DNA of 64,000 bases from Emergomyces orientalis (taxonomy: Eukaryota; Ascomycota; Eurotiomycetes; Onygenales; Ajellomycetaceae), in assembly GCA_002110485.1 (NCBI GenBank), contig MOWL01000048.1, positions 124,001 through 188,000 of the forward strand, read 5' to 3'. Shown here in pieces: positions 22,670-34,497 of the stretch. Positions within the stretch are counted from its first letter, which is position 1; each line of letters begins with the position of its first letter. Under the pieces are notes generated by a model, which was not told where the DNA came from, made no database searches, and saw only the letters and a program-made list of their open reading frames with translations. The position numbers were made by a program, and so were the translations under genes.

Positions 22670-23779
22670 CTACCACTTCGTGACCCCTCCATCCACACAG
22701 ATATCTTGTCCAGTCATATACGAACTAGCATCACTTGCCAAAAACACGCAGGCGCCTCTAATGTCATCAGGCTCCGCCAACCGGCGGTTCATGATATCGG
22801 ACTTCCACTTTTCAATCAGGTGAGGGAACTATCATGAACAGGTTAGATAGAGCATCGGTGGGGATAGATAGGGAAATTACTTACTGCAGCCGTCATCTCA
22901 GTCCGAACGTATCCAGGAGATACGGAGTTAACTCTGATGCCCTGTTTTAAGCATGCAAAGTCAGTTATCATTTGCAAAATTGAAAATAAATCAAAACCAG
23001 AAAATAACATACGTAGGGCACCAACTCCTTCGCAATTGCCGGACACATGGCCTTAACAGCCCCCTTACTACCACAATACGCCGAGCTATTCTGATCTTTA
23101 ATAGCCATATAGCTCGCAATGCTCGCAACCAGCACGATGCTACCACATTTGGTCCCGTTGGCAATCATCTGCTTTGCGGCCAACTGCGCCGTGAAAAAAA
23201 GGCCCATGACATTTGTCTCCAGTAGCTCCTTGTGTGCCTCGTAGGTGTATTCTAAGAAAGGGAGATGTCGGTTTATGCCGGCGCAGGGCACGCAAATGTC
23301 TAGTTTGTTGCCGAATTGTTCGCTGAACTGAGCGAAGCCAAGTTCCAGGGAGGATTGGGAGCTTACGTCGACTCTTTTGAACGAGGTGATTTCTTGTTAG
23401 TTGTTGTTCTGCTTTTTATTTTCTTCACCTTTTTCGGTATTGTTAAGGGGGAATTGGTAGATTTTGAATTCGGTGTGTTGTTCCCCTTACTTGAAAAATG
23501 CAGTTTTGACACCATATTTACTGGCAATACTGCGAAATCCTTCACTGGGATCTATTACGTCGAACACAGCAACATCTGCTCCAGCTTCGGCGAGGCCTTC
23601 TGCGAAGGATAGACCGCATCCTCGTGCACCACCTGTCACCAGGGCTGTACGGCCTTTGAGGGAGAACTGGATTGGATTTTGATTAAATTAGCCCCAAGGC
23701 TTTTTCTGGCCGTGGATGAAGGGAGTGGTGTCTGGTATGGGTAGGATTGGGAACTTGGGGAGTTGCTTACTCTCGACAT
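22670..23779 (-). CDS. hxnW: Short-chain dehydrogenase/reductase, HxnW-like
   Basis: Five exons, 23779-23771 (only nine nt, coding three residues), 23666-23491, 23373-23013, 22941-22885 and 22828-22670, join to 253 residues. This is a classical SDR: cofactor motif TGGARGCG, the CAGIN segment in place of NNAG, the catalytic serine in VLVASIASY, the YxxxK pair in YCGSK, then SVSPGYVRTEM and the C-terminal CVDGGVTKW. The nucleotide-binding Asp after strand 2 (VAVFDV) suggests NAD preference. HxnW in A. nidulans oxidises a hydroxylated piperidinone to the cyclic imide. It is divergent from the imide hydrolase gene, which would use that product. The tiny first exon makes automatic start prediction unreliable. 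Confidence 0.87.
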
Positions 23780-24591
23780 GATGAAGGAAAAAATAAAGCC
23801 GAGACTGCGACAGAAAAGAAATTTTGTTTTCTAATTTGATAATATTTGAATTCCTAATATCTCAATATGTAAATGGGTGTTGGGTTTTGGTTTTGTTGTA
23901 CCTTGGTATAACATCCAAAAAAAATTATACAATTCAAAGGTAAGCCAGCTGCCCCTCTTCACTCAAGGTCAAACTCGCCAAAAATAATAATAATAATAAA
24001 CCAAGCTTCACCACGCTTTTTTCATCAAGAAGCTTGATCCTCTTTACCCTCCCCACTACTACAGAGTAAGGACTATTGCCAATTACTATAATTCTCCACA
24101 CTGTGACCGTATTTAATAACAATGTATGTGTGGATCGAGAGATATCCCAATCGGCAGGGACTATACCCCCACTTCTCGATAAGCCAGCCCTAGCCCCAAG
24201 CCCTAATTAATTATTGTCGCAGCGATAACGATAAATTTACCCCGCCCTTATCGATTGATATCTAGATGGCCCACTGAGGGGCAGAATTTACTGTTTCTTT
24301 CAAGAGTTGGAACGGAGTAATATCCCCATTGAAAGATTCCCCGATACAAGTGGCTTCTTTTGACCTTACCCTGATGCTTGCCCTAAAGCGAGTCCTGGGA
24401 GCTGAGATAATTTTTTTTACAATCGCGGAGAGTTTCTGGTGTGGATATCACCTTTGTAACTTTTACCTTCAACTATCTTCTACATACTTCCCAATCTATT
24501 AAATTTGTCTCTAGGATATTAAGTAAAACATACATTCTTTTAGCATTAGGCATATTTACATTACTTAGCATACTTCCTACGAAACACCACG
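23780..24591. promoter_or_regulatory. Divergent promoter region of hxnW-like and hxnM-like genes
   Basis: The spacer lies between two divergent starts and contains no gene. Its most notable content is a dense GATA cluster described separately. It also has an AAT-rich microsatellite near 23980-24000. Confidence 0.45.
24177..24253. promoter_or_regulatory. Cluster of four HGATAR (AreA-type) sites
   Basis: Four CGATAA motifs fall within 77 bp: 24177-24182, 24223-24228 and 24229-24234 forward, and 24248-24253 reverse. The middle two are directly adjacent. The GATA factor AreA binds HGATAR sites, usually in groups, to activate nitrogen-source genes in fungi. The cluster lies about 340 bp upstream of the imide hydrolase start and 400 bp from the dehydrogenase start, so it could serve both. 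Confidence 0.5.
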
Positions 24592-25781
24592 ATGGGCAAG
24601 AAGCGAGTTCTCGTGAGCTACGGCGTTGATATCGATGCTGTCGCCGGCTGGCTAGGATCGTACGGTGGTGAAGATAGCACAAATGATATCAGTCGAGGTA
24701 ACTCAGAGATTACACTCTCAAATGACTCCCTTCCACCTGTTAGATTTTTCCGATTGTTCTAACACCTCCTCCCCAGGCCTCTGGGCGGGCACAATCGGCG
24801 TCCGCCGCCTCCTCAACCTCTTTGAAAAATACAACATCAAAGCCACTTGGTTCATCCCGGGGCACTCCCTGGAGACCTTCCCGGAGGAGTGCGCCATGGT
24901 GCGCGATGCCGGACACGAAATCGGCCTCCACGGCTACTCGCACGAGAACCCTTCCGACATGACCGTAGAACAGCAACGTGACGTCCTCGACAAGACCTAC
25001 CGCCTCCTAACGGACTTCTGTGGCAAGCCTCCCCGGGGCACTGTTGCACCTTGGTGGGAGACGAGCGCAGAGGGTACGGACCTGCTGCTCAGCTATGGCA
25101 TTGAGTATGACCATTCGATGGCGCATCATGATTGCCAGATGTATTGGCTGCGGACGGGGGATACGTGGACGAAAATTGATTATACGAAGGAGGCAAAGGA
25201 CTGGATGAAGCCGTTGGTAAAGGGCCAGGAGACGGGTATTGTGGAGATTCCGGGGAGCTGGTATATTGATGATTTGCCGCCGATGATGTTTATTAAGAAC
25301 GCGGCGAATAGTCATGGGTGGACAAATCCGAGGGATGTAGAAGATATTTGGAAGGTGAGTTTCTTCTCTGTTAAATTTTTTTTTTCTTTTCCTGGTTTAG
25401 CATCGTTTTCAGGATTGTGTTATCTAACCCCCATTGCTCTCTTTTGTTTAGGATCATTTCGACTATTTCTACCGCGAATACGATGAGTTTATATTCCCCA
25501 TGACCATTCACCCAGACGTCTCTGGACGGCCCCATGTCGTCCTTATGCACGAACGGTATGTTCTCTTTTCGCTTATACATTCATCATCTCCTTTCGACCG
25601 AAAGACTGACTGCGCACACTTTTATTACAGCATCATCGAACACATTAACAAGCACGAGGGAGTGGAATGGGTGACATTCGAGCAAATGGCGGACGATTTC
25701 AAAAGTAAAAACCCAGTTCCCGCAGGGGCAAAGATGCCAGCACCGCGGGGTGAGATTCTGAAGACACCACCGTTGAATTAA
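24592..25781 (+). CDS. hxnM: NodB/polysaccharide deacetylase-fold cyclic imide hydrolase, HxnM-like
   Basis: Exons 24592-24697, 24777-25354, 25452-25555 and 25631-25781 join to 312 residues. The fold is that of the polysaccharide deacetylase superfamily, with the N-terminal VDIDAVAGWLG in the position of the metal Asp, a strand ATWFIPGHS, the metal histidines in GLHGYSHENP, and APWWETS. The lack of a signal peptide and the short size fit intracellular cyclic imide or allantoin-type amidohydrolases rather than chitin deacetylases. In A. nidulans HxnM opens the cyclic imide formed in nicotinate breakdown. It is divergent from the dehydrogenase and upstream, in tandem, of the second monooxygenase. 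Superfamily is certain; imide substrate is from linkage. Confidence 0.85.
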
Positions 25782-26878
25782 TTAGCTATCTACATGGTTT
25801 GAATAAGGGGGCCGGGTCATGGCTGGGAATAGCTGTCTGTGTAGTTACTGTGATAATCCTATTATTAGTTAATCAATTCCATAACGAACCGAGAGCCAGT
25901 TTCTAGAATTATTCCACTCTTGAAAATATTATTCTTATCCCATGCTTTTTCCTTTTCCAATGCTCTTCATGCATTTGCCCCGCATCATGAAGCCAAGATC
26001 CGCCAGTGACGTATTACCAGGGCCCCAAGCTCTCGTTAGCGGGGGCGTGTATTCGGGTGTAAAATACATACCCCCATTCTTGGTGTTTGTTGCAGGTGCG
26101 GTATTTACTGTTAATTACGCAATACATACGAAACACCGAAGTACCGATACTTCCGAGCCCGAGGAATACATCCCCAGCCCGCCAAACGTAGGTGGCCGAT
26201 GATGTACTCCAAGCTCCACATCTTCATTTTTCTGCTCTTTTTTTTGGCATTCCATCGCCTCCACTTTGAGCAATATGCTATCACCGGCTCCAGATTCAAG
26301 GTTCCATTTTTGGGCGCAGCAACTGTCGCAGCAGCAAGGCCCACAGCTGCAGGCCATGGCCATGGATTATGACACTCGCAACAGTGGCTGCGAGCAGGAT
26401 ACGGATACAGCTGCTGGTAACTAATACTCAGCGTTGCCGTGAGCCGGGCGATTTAGCTAAGTTTTGTTTCAAAGTTGGGCAGCAGCTGCGGGGAACTATA
26501 CAGCTTTGCACTTATTTTATACCGCATACCAAGAACAAAAACAAAAAGCGAGTGGAAAAGGCTTGCTTCAGTTGTATCGTCCTTTTAAAACTTTAGAAGC
26601 TACAGCCCGTTGGGACTTTTGATTTAAAAAAAAAAAAAGGAAAATAAATCTACTTGCTTGTTTACTAAGTCGGGAGACACTGCAGTGACTATCTTTGGGC
26701 AGTGTTTTTATTGGAAATTTCGTCGTCTCCTCAGCTTGCTAGCTATCACATCTCCAAGATCAGGATAGAAACGACGAAATATACCCTATTCGAACAAGAG
26801 CCATTAAAAATAATCTCTCCGTCGCGCCCTGGTTTCTATCTGTGTTTTCGCTCTTCCCACATACACCCATACGCAATC
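25782..26878. other. Intergenic spacer upstream of the hxnX-like gene
   Basis: It holds the 3' end of the imide hydrolase and the promoter of the next gene. One HGATAR motif is at 25851-25856. Small open frames near 26115-26600 are not convincing. Confidence 0.4.
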
Positions 26879-28789
26879 ATGTCCCCCATACCAATCAAAC
26901 AGATACAAAGCCGCGATGAATCATGTAAACTAAAGGTTTCTGACTCCCTATCAACCGTCCAAATAAACCATTAACACCATCTAACAAAAACTCCTCCAGA
27001 TCGTAATCGTCGGCGCTGGCCTGGGCGGCCTCGGTGCTGCCATCGCCTGCATTCTAGCCGGCCACACTGTCACAGTTCTCGAAGCTGCCCCTCAGATCGC
27101 CGAAGTAGGCGCGGGCATCCAAGTGCTCCCCAACAGCTCCCGTGTCCTTACCACCTGGGGTTTATCGGAAAGGCTCTCTAAATATGCCACATGGCCGCGC
27201 CAATGCAACTTCCGCCGTTGGAAGGGTGAAGTTATCTCCTCAATGGACTTCCACGAGTCCCAGTCCCAATGGCCCGGGACGTGGTATGGCGATTTCCACC
27301 GCGCGTCTCTGCATGGGTCTCTCATGGAGCGGGCGGTGGAGCTAGGTGCCATTCTGCAGTGCAATTCTAAAGTTGTGGATGTGGTCGTGAGTGCGGATGG
27401 GACGACGGCGACGGCAGTTATGGAGGATGGGAGGAGGGAGGAGGGGGATTTGTTAGTGGGTGCTGATGGGGTGTTTAGTCGGTTGTCGGAGATTTTGCTG
27501 GGGAGGGAGAATCCTCCGATAAAGACAGGAGATTTGGCGTATCGGTTGTTGCTATCGACGGAGGAGATGTTGAAGGACCCCGATCTTAAGGGGTTTGTGG
27601 AGGAGCCCCAGGTCAATTATTGGTTGGGACCGGATGCGCACGCTGGTAAGTCATTTCCTTGTTATATTATTGGTTTATTGAGGCCTGCGAATGGTAACAT
27701 GATACCGGTAGTGAATTATATCCTCCGAGGAGGCGAGCTGTTCAACATGGTACTCCTTGTACCAGACGATATACCCGACGACGGCGCGGCGACGGTCGCA
27801 GGTAACGTGGAAGAAATGTGTGCAGCGTTCAAAGGCTGGGACCCAAGGTACGTCAATTGTTCCGAAAAGTGTGCTCAACCCTTGTATAAACAGACGCCTA
27901 ATCTAACCCCGTGAACCCCACAGAATCGAAAAACTGCTCAAGCTCTGCAAATCTGTCTACAAATGGCGCCTCTGTTACCGCCTAGGCGAACACGACTGGA
28001 CCCATCCATCCGGGTCATGGACTCTACTCGGAGACGCCGTTCACGCCACTCTCCCCTATCTCGCATCAGGGTATGTTTTTGGAAACCCCCATATTCTCCA
28101 CCCCCCACCCCCTCCCTCTCCCCCTTCTCTCTCATTTCGAAAACCAAAAGCAAATAAAATACTCGAAATATATTAAGACCACACACTCCAGTGCCGGCAT
28201 GTCCTTCGAAGACGGCAGCGTGCTAGGTGAATGCCTCGCCCGCCTCCCCAACGCACCCAACACGGATAAAAAGTCCCCCGCCTTCCTCGCACAGAAACGC
28301 CATGCACTAGCCGTGTACGAAACGTGTCGCAAATCGCGGACACAGATGGTCGTCACGCGCGGCAACTTGCAGCAGTATCTGTATCACCTGCATGATGGGC
28401 CCGAGCAGGAGGAGCGGGATCGGAAGATGCGCAAGGTGCCGACGGAAGAAGGAGAGGCGTTGGCGTGGAGGGATCCAGGGCTTGCGCCAAAGTTGTTGGG
28501 GTACGAGTGTGAGAAGGATGTAAGTCTTTTTTTTATTTTACCTCTTCTTATTTATCTATTCTTTTTTTTATTTTTTATTTTTTTCTGGTGGGGGGGAGGC
28601 AGCGGGTTATAAGTCCCTATTCCCTTAAACACATCCGATGTCCAATTTTTACACTGAATTTGAACCATCCTGGCTAACAATCACCCACTTGGGAAATTTT
28701 TTTTTAAACAGGTCGAGAACCATTGGAACATTGTATCAGCCCCACCGCTGAGAACCAAAAGCCAGGCATCAGAGGAGTCGCGACTTTGA
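26879..28789 (+). CDS. hxnX: FAD-dependent monooxygenase of the salicylate hydroxylase / 6-hydroxynicotinate 3-monooxygenase type, HxnX-like
   Basis: Six exons, 26879-26935, 27000-27645, 27712-27847, 27924-28070, 28192-28519 and 28712-28789, join to 463 residues. Motifs: dinucleotide fold IVIVGAGLGGLGAAIA, then GAGIQVLPNSSRVL, the DG motif LLVGADGVFSRL, and the GD motif TLLGDAVHATLPYLASGAGM. There is no thioredoxin-like C-terminal domain, which separates it from the HxnV-like enzyme. In A. nidulans HxnX converts 6-hydroxynicotinate to 2,5-dihydroxypyridine, as bacterial NicC does. The second intron (27646-27711, 66 nt) has no stop and keeps frame, so a longer model retaining it is possible. 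Family is secure; the exact substrate is inferred from the cluster. Confidence 0.86.
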
Positions 28790-29578
28790 AAATGATAGGA
28801 AGTCGTCATTCGGAAATACGACGGGCGAAAGTTAGACTGGGGAGACAGATCGAGGAACAGAAAGGTTTGGGAGCTAATGAAAATAAAAATAATTTTCATA
28901 GATTATTCTTGGACCATATGATGATGATGATGAGGAGGGGGAGGAGAAGGAAGAATATTCTATTAATGAAACTTCTCTATTTAAGGTAACTCAGATATGT
29001 AGTGGTTTGGGTGAAAAGGGGGAACTAATTTGTTTTGCCAAATGGCTGCAGACGGTATGACAGGCAGGGTGTGTGTTGTGTGCCCAGGACAAGGCAAGCG
29101 TGCGGCTGTTAGGATTACTGTTTGCTTTTCGGTGTAATTAGAGGAGTGTGCTTTGCGGGATTCTATTTAAGAAAGGCCTTTCAAGTTGTATTTCTTTTAA
29201 AGCTTGGTTCTAAATTTTTATTACATATTGGTAGAAACATAGGAGAGAATAGGAGAGATATTAGCAGCGCTTCCGATTATAGCACAAGGGTCTATTTACA
29301 TAGCCGCATGTTTCTGAGAGAGGCAGGCAAGGCAGCCCATTGTAATCGCGAATCAAAAATTCCATATCTTTCATCAAAATGTGTTCACCGTTCTTCCGGG
29401 AAGAATATATATAATAATTTTTAGCATCGTCATACACGTTTCTCACAAAAAGGAATAATGAAAAAAAAAAGGTTCCACCAGGCAAAACTTACCCACCAAA
29501 AAAATAAAATAAATAAATAAAATAAATAAATACTGAAAAAAGAAAATACAAACGAAAACAACTACCTCCAAATCACTT
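28790..29578. other. Intergenic spacer
   Basis: Convergent 3' flanks of the monooxygenase and the acid phosphatase. An AAATA-type microsatellite lies at about 29501-29531. No gene is seen. Confidence 0.45.
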
Positions 29579-31262
29579 CTACTCATCCTCCTCACACATC
29601 CCCTTAATCTTCGCCGCCTTCACACCAACCAACCCATCAAAATACCCAAGCAACTTCTCAACAGGAACCATATCCAACCTCCCCAATTGCGGACTCGAGC
29701 TCGTCAACACCTGACCTCCAAACAACACCCGGATGAAGAACTGTCCCCCCCTCTTCCCTCCCTTCCGATAAAGCTCAAAAACAACCTCCGACCCCATTCC
29801 CGGCCAAACCATAACATCAAGCTGCAAAATAGACAACAACCTCGATACACTCCCATCATGCGCAATGTTATGCCGATAGATCCTCTTTCCATCTTTGCCT
29901 TGCATCTGATCGCGAATATGCTGCGTCAACTCCACAACCCAAACGCCTAGGCTTCCCGCACTCGCGTCCAGCGACGTCGGCGTGTCACGGTATATGTACG
30001 AGTACTCGAACTGGCCGAGGCGGAAAATAGTCTCTGCGTCTGTGCGGCTGATGCATTTGCTGCTGTCGGTGAGGGAGCAAGGGAGGGGTTTGGAGTGGCA
30101 GAGGCGGGCGGAGAGATTGTCGAAGTAAGGGTCGACGCTGTCGTGCCAGCTGGAGGCGTCGGAGGGGACGCCGGAGATGTCGTCGAGGCGCGCAAGGAGG
30201 GGTTGGGTGGCGGCGACCTTTGCGGACCAGGTGGTGTTGGGAGCGGATTTGGCAGAGGAGAAGAGGCTTTTGGAGCGGGGGCAGGAGTATTTTGGTTCGA
30301 GGGTGTCGGTGGAGGAGGACTGGGTGGTGATGGTGTTAGGTTCTCGGATTTATATATATATACAAATTGACATTGACGGGCGAGAGAAATTGGTTTTATG
30401 ATTACTTACTTCAACAATCAAAGGAACAGGGCCCTTAGGGCTGTACATGCCGTCAATCAACATCCCTGCCACCTGGCTGGTGATTTCATTATTCGTTACC
30501 CGGAAAGATATTCTGTCGAGATCGAGCTTGCGGGGTAGAAAACGGAGTTTGTCGTGATATACGCGGTAGATATCACGGCCATGCTGCCACGAGTCGTCGA
30601 GGCCCTCCCTGGTGATCTGCGGGAATTTGCAAGTACCCTTGAAGCCGGGAGCCTTGAAAGGGTTCATCGGGTTCTCAAACCCAGCCCAGTAAGTCTGGGA
30701 ACTACCGAGTCCTGACATTGGCTGGCCATAGTAAAATAGGCCTTGGTCGTTGCAGTACCAAGGATACGATTCCTCAGGGAAAGTATTGGAGGAATACCTA
30801 TATTCGTTGGTTAATATGCATGAATTGCTTGCATGTGTTGTAGAATGAGAAGTAGATATCAACTTACGGAGTCCGCTTATGATGTCTGTGGATCTGATTG
30901 CTCAAGTATGTCAGCTAAATCTGTGTCTCATTTATTTTTTTCATTTTCATTTGTGAGAGAATTATATATCGACAAAGACATACCACTTCAACATACTGGA
31001 GCTTGTACTCCTTAGGAGGCACTTCGTACTCCGTCTTCCGGACATGGGGCATATTGCACCAATTGTAAGTTCCATAAGCCTTGTCAGGGGTCTTGGAGGT
31101 GTCGAAAATGAACCCGTAAACGCCAGTGGTATTCAAAAGGCCATCAAGATCATTGATCTCCGTAGCCTTGGGAGGATGCCATGATACATCCACTGCCCCT
31201 GAAGGCTGCGACGCCAACACAGACAATAAAGGAAGCCATAATGATAGCCGTGAAACACCCAT
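29579..31262 (-). CDS. Secreted histidine acid phosphatase
   Basis: Exons 31262-30984, 30893-30868 (26-nt microexon), 30797-30410 and 30319-29579 join to 477 residues. Residues 1-23 form a signal peptide (Leu-rich core, ending before AVDVSW). The microexon encodes HRHHKRTP, the RHxxRxP catalytic motif with the phosphorylated histidine, and the C-terminal half has the proton donor in NIAHDGS, the HD-type motif. This places it among branch-2 histidine phosphatases, that is acid phosphatases and phytases. Fourth-exon start was chosen to keep frame after GTTGAA|GTAAGT. The enzyme should act outside the cell or in the wall. Since the active site is split over a microexon, gene callers may miss it. 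Confidence 0.85.
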
Positions 31263-32905
31263 GTCTGCGACAAGACCTACTATATCACCTGGCAGGGAGT
31301 AGATGAGGTAGACAGTAAAGATAAAAAGAATGCAGCCGGATAGTCAGCTGGAAGAGAAACTGGGAGCCATTGGCCCTTCTTATATAGCCCGGGCAGCTAT
31401 GGATGATGCCAGCTCACGGCCCAAAGGGGGGGCGTTATATATATATTTTTTTTTGTTCCCCTTTCGGCAAACAACAACCCGACCGACACAAAGGTAAACC
31501 CTACCGCAAAAAAAAAAGAGAAAAAAAAAAGAGTAGGTATATGGGTATTCAGTTTCGGCGACAAGTCCTGTCCTGCTCCATAGGCATCGTTGACAAAGCT
31601 CTTTAGGACTGTTAGCAGAGAGCGGGAATGGAGCTACGACTCTACGAGAGCCGATCACTGGTCGAGCGTGGAGCAAGGCCCCTCTCCACGTGGGAAGGAG
31701 AACAGATGTCAGTCGTCGCAGTCGTCGCAGGAAGCAGCACGGAATGAGGTTGCAAGCAGCCCAGAACCCCCCCCCCCCCCCCCCCCCCGACTTCGCAGCG
31801 TCGAGGCCGAGACAAAGAGAGTCTCCGCTCTAGCCTGTGGGAGGGGACTTGAGAAGATTTGTGTTCCCTTTATTAGTAGTTATAACCATTATTTGAGGGA
31901 CAAGCAAGTTGGAGTTTGCTGAGGAGCAGCCGCAGCCCACGTGGGAGCAGTTGGACCTTGAAGTAGTCAACGTTGATACTAGTAACTAGTAACTAACTAT
32001 CTATCTATCTAGACTGGAAAAGAGAAAAAGAAAAAGGGCCCCATCCCACGTGGTGATGTTGTTCTAGATGGACCAACAACAATAAGACAACAACACCAAC
32101 AACAACAAAATTTATCAAGTTATACAGAGGAGGAAGTTTACCTGAAACATCTGGGAACTAACTACCGATCAAAGTCAGTGGATTGAATTGAATGAGCATG
32201 TGAGCTGAAAATGACTGGTCAGTTGTTGCTGTTAGACTCACATCTGTTCAACGTTTATTATTCTATTCTATTATCAGTAAAAAACGCCACCTTTGATGCC
32301 CAGCATGATTCTCTCAAATTGAAATTCTGCACCAAATTTCCATGCTGGACATTGATTTTGGTTCATTCTTTAATTTCTATCTCAGGTCAACCCTGAGATA
32401 GCACAATGTGGTTTTCTTGTTCAAACCGTCTCACTAAACTCGGCTCTCCTCTGCTTCAATAACCAGGAGATCTGCTCTAACTGCTACTGTAACTACGGAA
32501 GAGAATCTAATATGATTACGGAGTATATTTAACTAGATTAGATGCCGGCTGATACACAGTTACAGTACTTCGTGTCATGTACTCTTGATTTTAGATCCAT
32601 GTCCCTCTTTTATTTCTTTTATTATTTATTCTGTAGTTACTTATTCATGTATTTATAACTAATCGCTAGTAGTATTTATTCATTTATTCATATTTTTTGT
32701 CATTTCTCTTCGTTTGATTAATTAACTTTTTCTATATTTTCTTCTGGAACACACGTGATTTCACGACGCGTTGAGGCTAAATTGATTTTACGCCAACTCG
32801 CGTCAAAAGGAACAGGAAGAGTATTAAAAAAAATATTGCAATGCTTGAATATCATTCAAAGCTTCTAACCAACTGGTTATTTTTAACGCTTTTCTAAGCT
32901 TCATT
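31263..32905. other. Gene-poor spacer with poly-C tract
   Basis: The spacer separates the start of the phosphatase from the start of the RFC gene, so it holds two divergent promoters. A 22-nt C run is at 31767-31788. AT-rich, CTAT-repeat and CAA-repeat patches follow at about 31985-32115. No coding frame is convincing. Confidence 0.5.
31767..31788. repeat. Homopolymer C tract, 22 nt
   Basis: An uninterrupted run of C about 0.5 kb upstream of the acid phosphatase start. Such a run is hard to sequence and its length should be read as approximate. Confidence 0.85.
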
Positions 32906-34350
32906 ATGGATAAACCGGAATCGTCATCAGCCCAGGCCAAAAGAGGCCTGCAGGAAAACCTCGCTGGGGCACCCGCAAACTACGAATTGCCTTGGTAAGA
33001 TGGCCCTTCCATGATGACACAGAGGCTGAGAAATAGAAATTAGGACAATCTAAGGGCTAATTGCACAATATACAGGGTTGAGAAATATCGGCCTGTATTC
33101 CTAGATGACATCGTCGGAAACACAGAGACTATCGAACGGTTAAAAATTATAGCCCGCGATGGCAACATGCCCCATGTTATCATCTCCGGCATGCCAGGTA
33201 TCGGGAAGACGACTTCAATTCTCTGCCTGGCGCGACAGATGCTGGGAGATGCATACAAGGAGGCTGTTTTGGAACTTAATGCTAGTGACGAGAGAGGTTG
33301 GTAGTTGCTCTTTGTTGGCTCAATTTTTACTTAAGTAGTGTGTGAGAATCATTTTCGCTCACATGTCCTCCTTTCAAGGCATCGATGTGGTTAGAAACCG
33401 AATAAAAGGCTTCGCGCAGAAGAAAGTCACACTCCCACAAGGTCGGCATAAGCTGGTGATTCTTGACGAGGCAGATAGGTTCGTAACCCCCCTAACCCCC
33501 CCCCCTCCCCTCTCTCTCTCTCTCCAAAACAACCCCCTTCCGTCCCTTCATTCCAACCCACCCCAATCTATCCATCCGCTCACGAAAATGATATCTTGTA
33601 GCATGACATCCGGCGCCCAGCAAGCCCTCCGTCGAACCATGGAGATCTATTCCACAACCACCCGCTTCGCCTTCGCCTGCAACCAATCGAACAAAATCAT
33701 CGAACCACTCCAATCCCGCTGCGCGATCCTTCGCTATGCGCGCCTCACAGACGCGCAGATCCTCAAGCGACTAACACAGGTCTGCGAGGCGGAGAAAGTG
33801 AAACACTCTGAAGACGGGATTGCAGCGTTGATATTCAGTGCAGAGGGCGATATGCGACAGGCCATCAACAATCTACAGAGTACGTGGGCTGGATTCGGGT
33901 TCGTGAGCGGCGACAATGTCTTTCGTGTCGTCGATAGTCCGCATCCAGTTAAAGTGCAGGCTATGATTAAGGCGTGTTGGGAAGGGAAGATTGACGCGGC
34001 GCTGGATACGTTGAATGAACTATGGTATGATTTACTTAACCTCCCCCCTGGTACCTACCTATATATGGAATGAATTCATATATTGATACAAACTCTGCTT
34101 CTTTTTTTTGCTTCTTGGTTCCAGGGATCTCGGCTACTCCTCCCACGACATAATCAGCACAATGTTCCGGGTGACGAAAACGATACCGACGCTATCGGAA
34201 CATGCCAAATTAGAATTCATCAAGGAGATCGGCTTTGCGCACATGCGGATATTGGAAGGGGTGCAAACGCTCGTGCAGCTCAGCGGGTGCGTAGCAAAGC
34301 TATGCCGGATCAACATGAAACCTGAGAGCTTCGTCCCGTCGAAGAAGTAA
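32906..34350 (+). CDS. RFC2: Replication factor C subunit (RFC2-type; yeast Rfc4 orthologue)
   Basis: Exons 32906-32994, 33076-33296, 33379-33478, 33602-34024 and 34125-34350 join to 352 residues, the normal size of a small RFC subunit. Motifs: WVEKYRP, RFC box with DDIVGN, Walker A GMPGIGKTT (residues 68-76), ELNASDERG, Walker B LVILDEADSM formed across an intron, sensor 1 ACNQSNKI, and the SRC arginine finger in LQSRCAILRY. These match the human RFC2 / yeast Rfc4 subunit, which helps load PCNA on DNA for replication and repair in the nucleus. The third intron holds a CT-rich stretch. Confidence 0.95.
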
Positions 34351-34461
34351 CTTTATGGAAACACAGGCCTGGTCTGGTCCGGCCTGCCCTTTTAGCGAAA
34401 GTCACCTATTACTACTACGCGCCATTCCTTTTCGTCTAACCTACTAGCATAGAATTAAGAA

Positions 34462-34497
<36 letters not shown>

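Noticed and set aside
1..28789. Secondary-metabolite cluster
   Set aside because: Monooxygenases, SDR and OYE are common in such clusters, but there is no polyketide synthase, peptide synthetase or terpene enzyme, and the imide hydrolase plus amidase plus molybdenum hydroxylase fit degradation.
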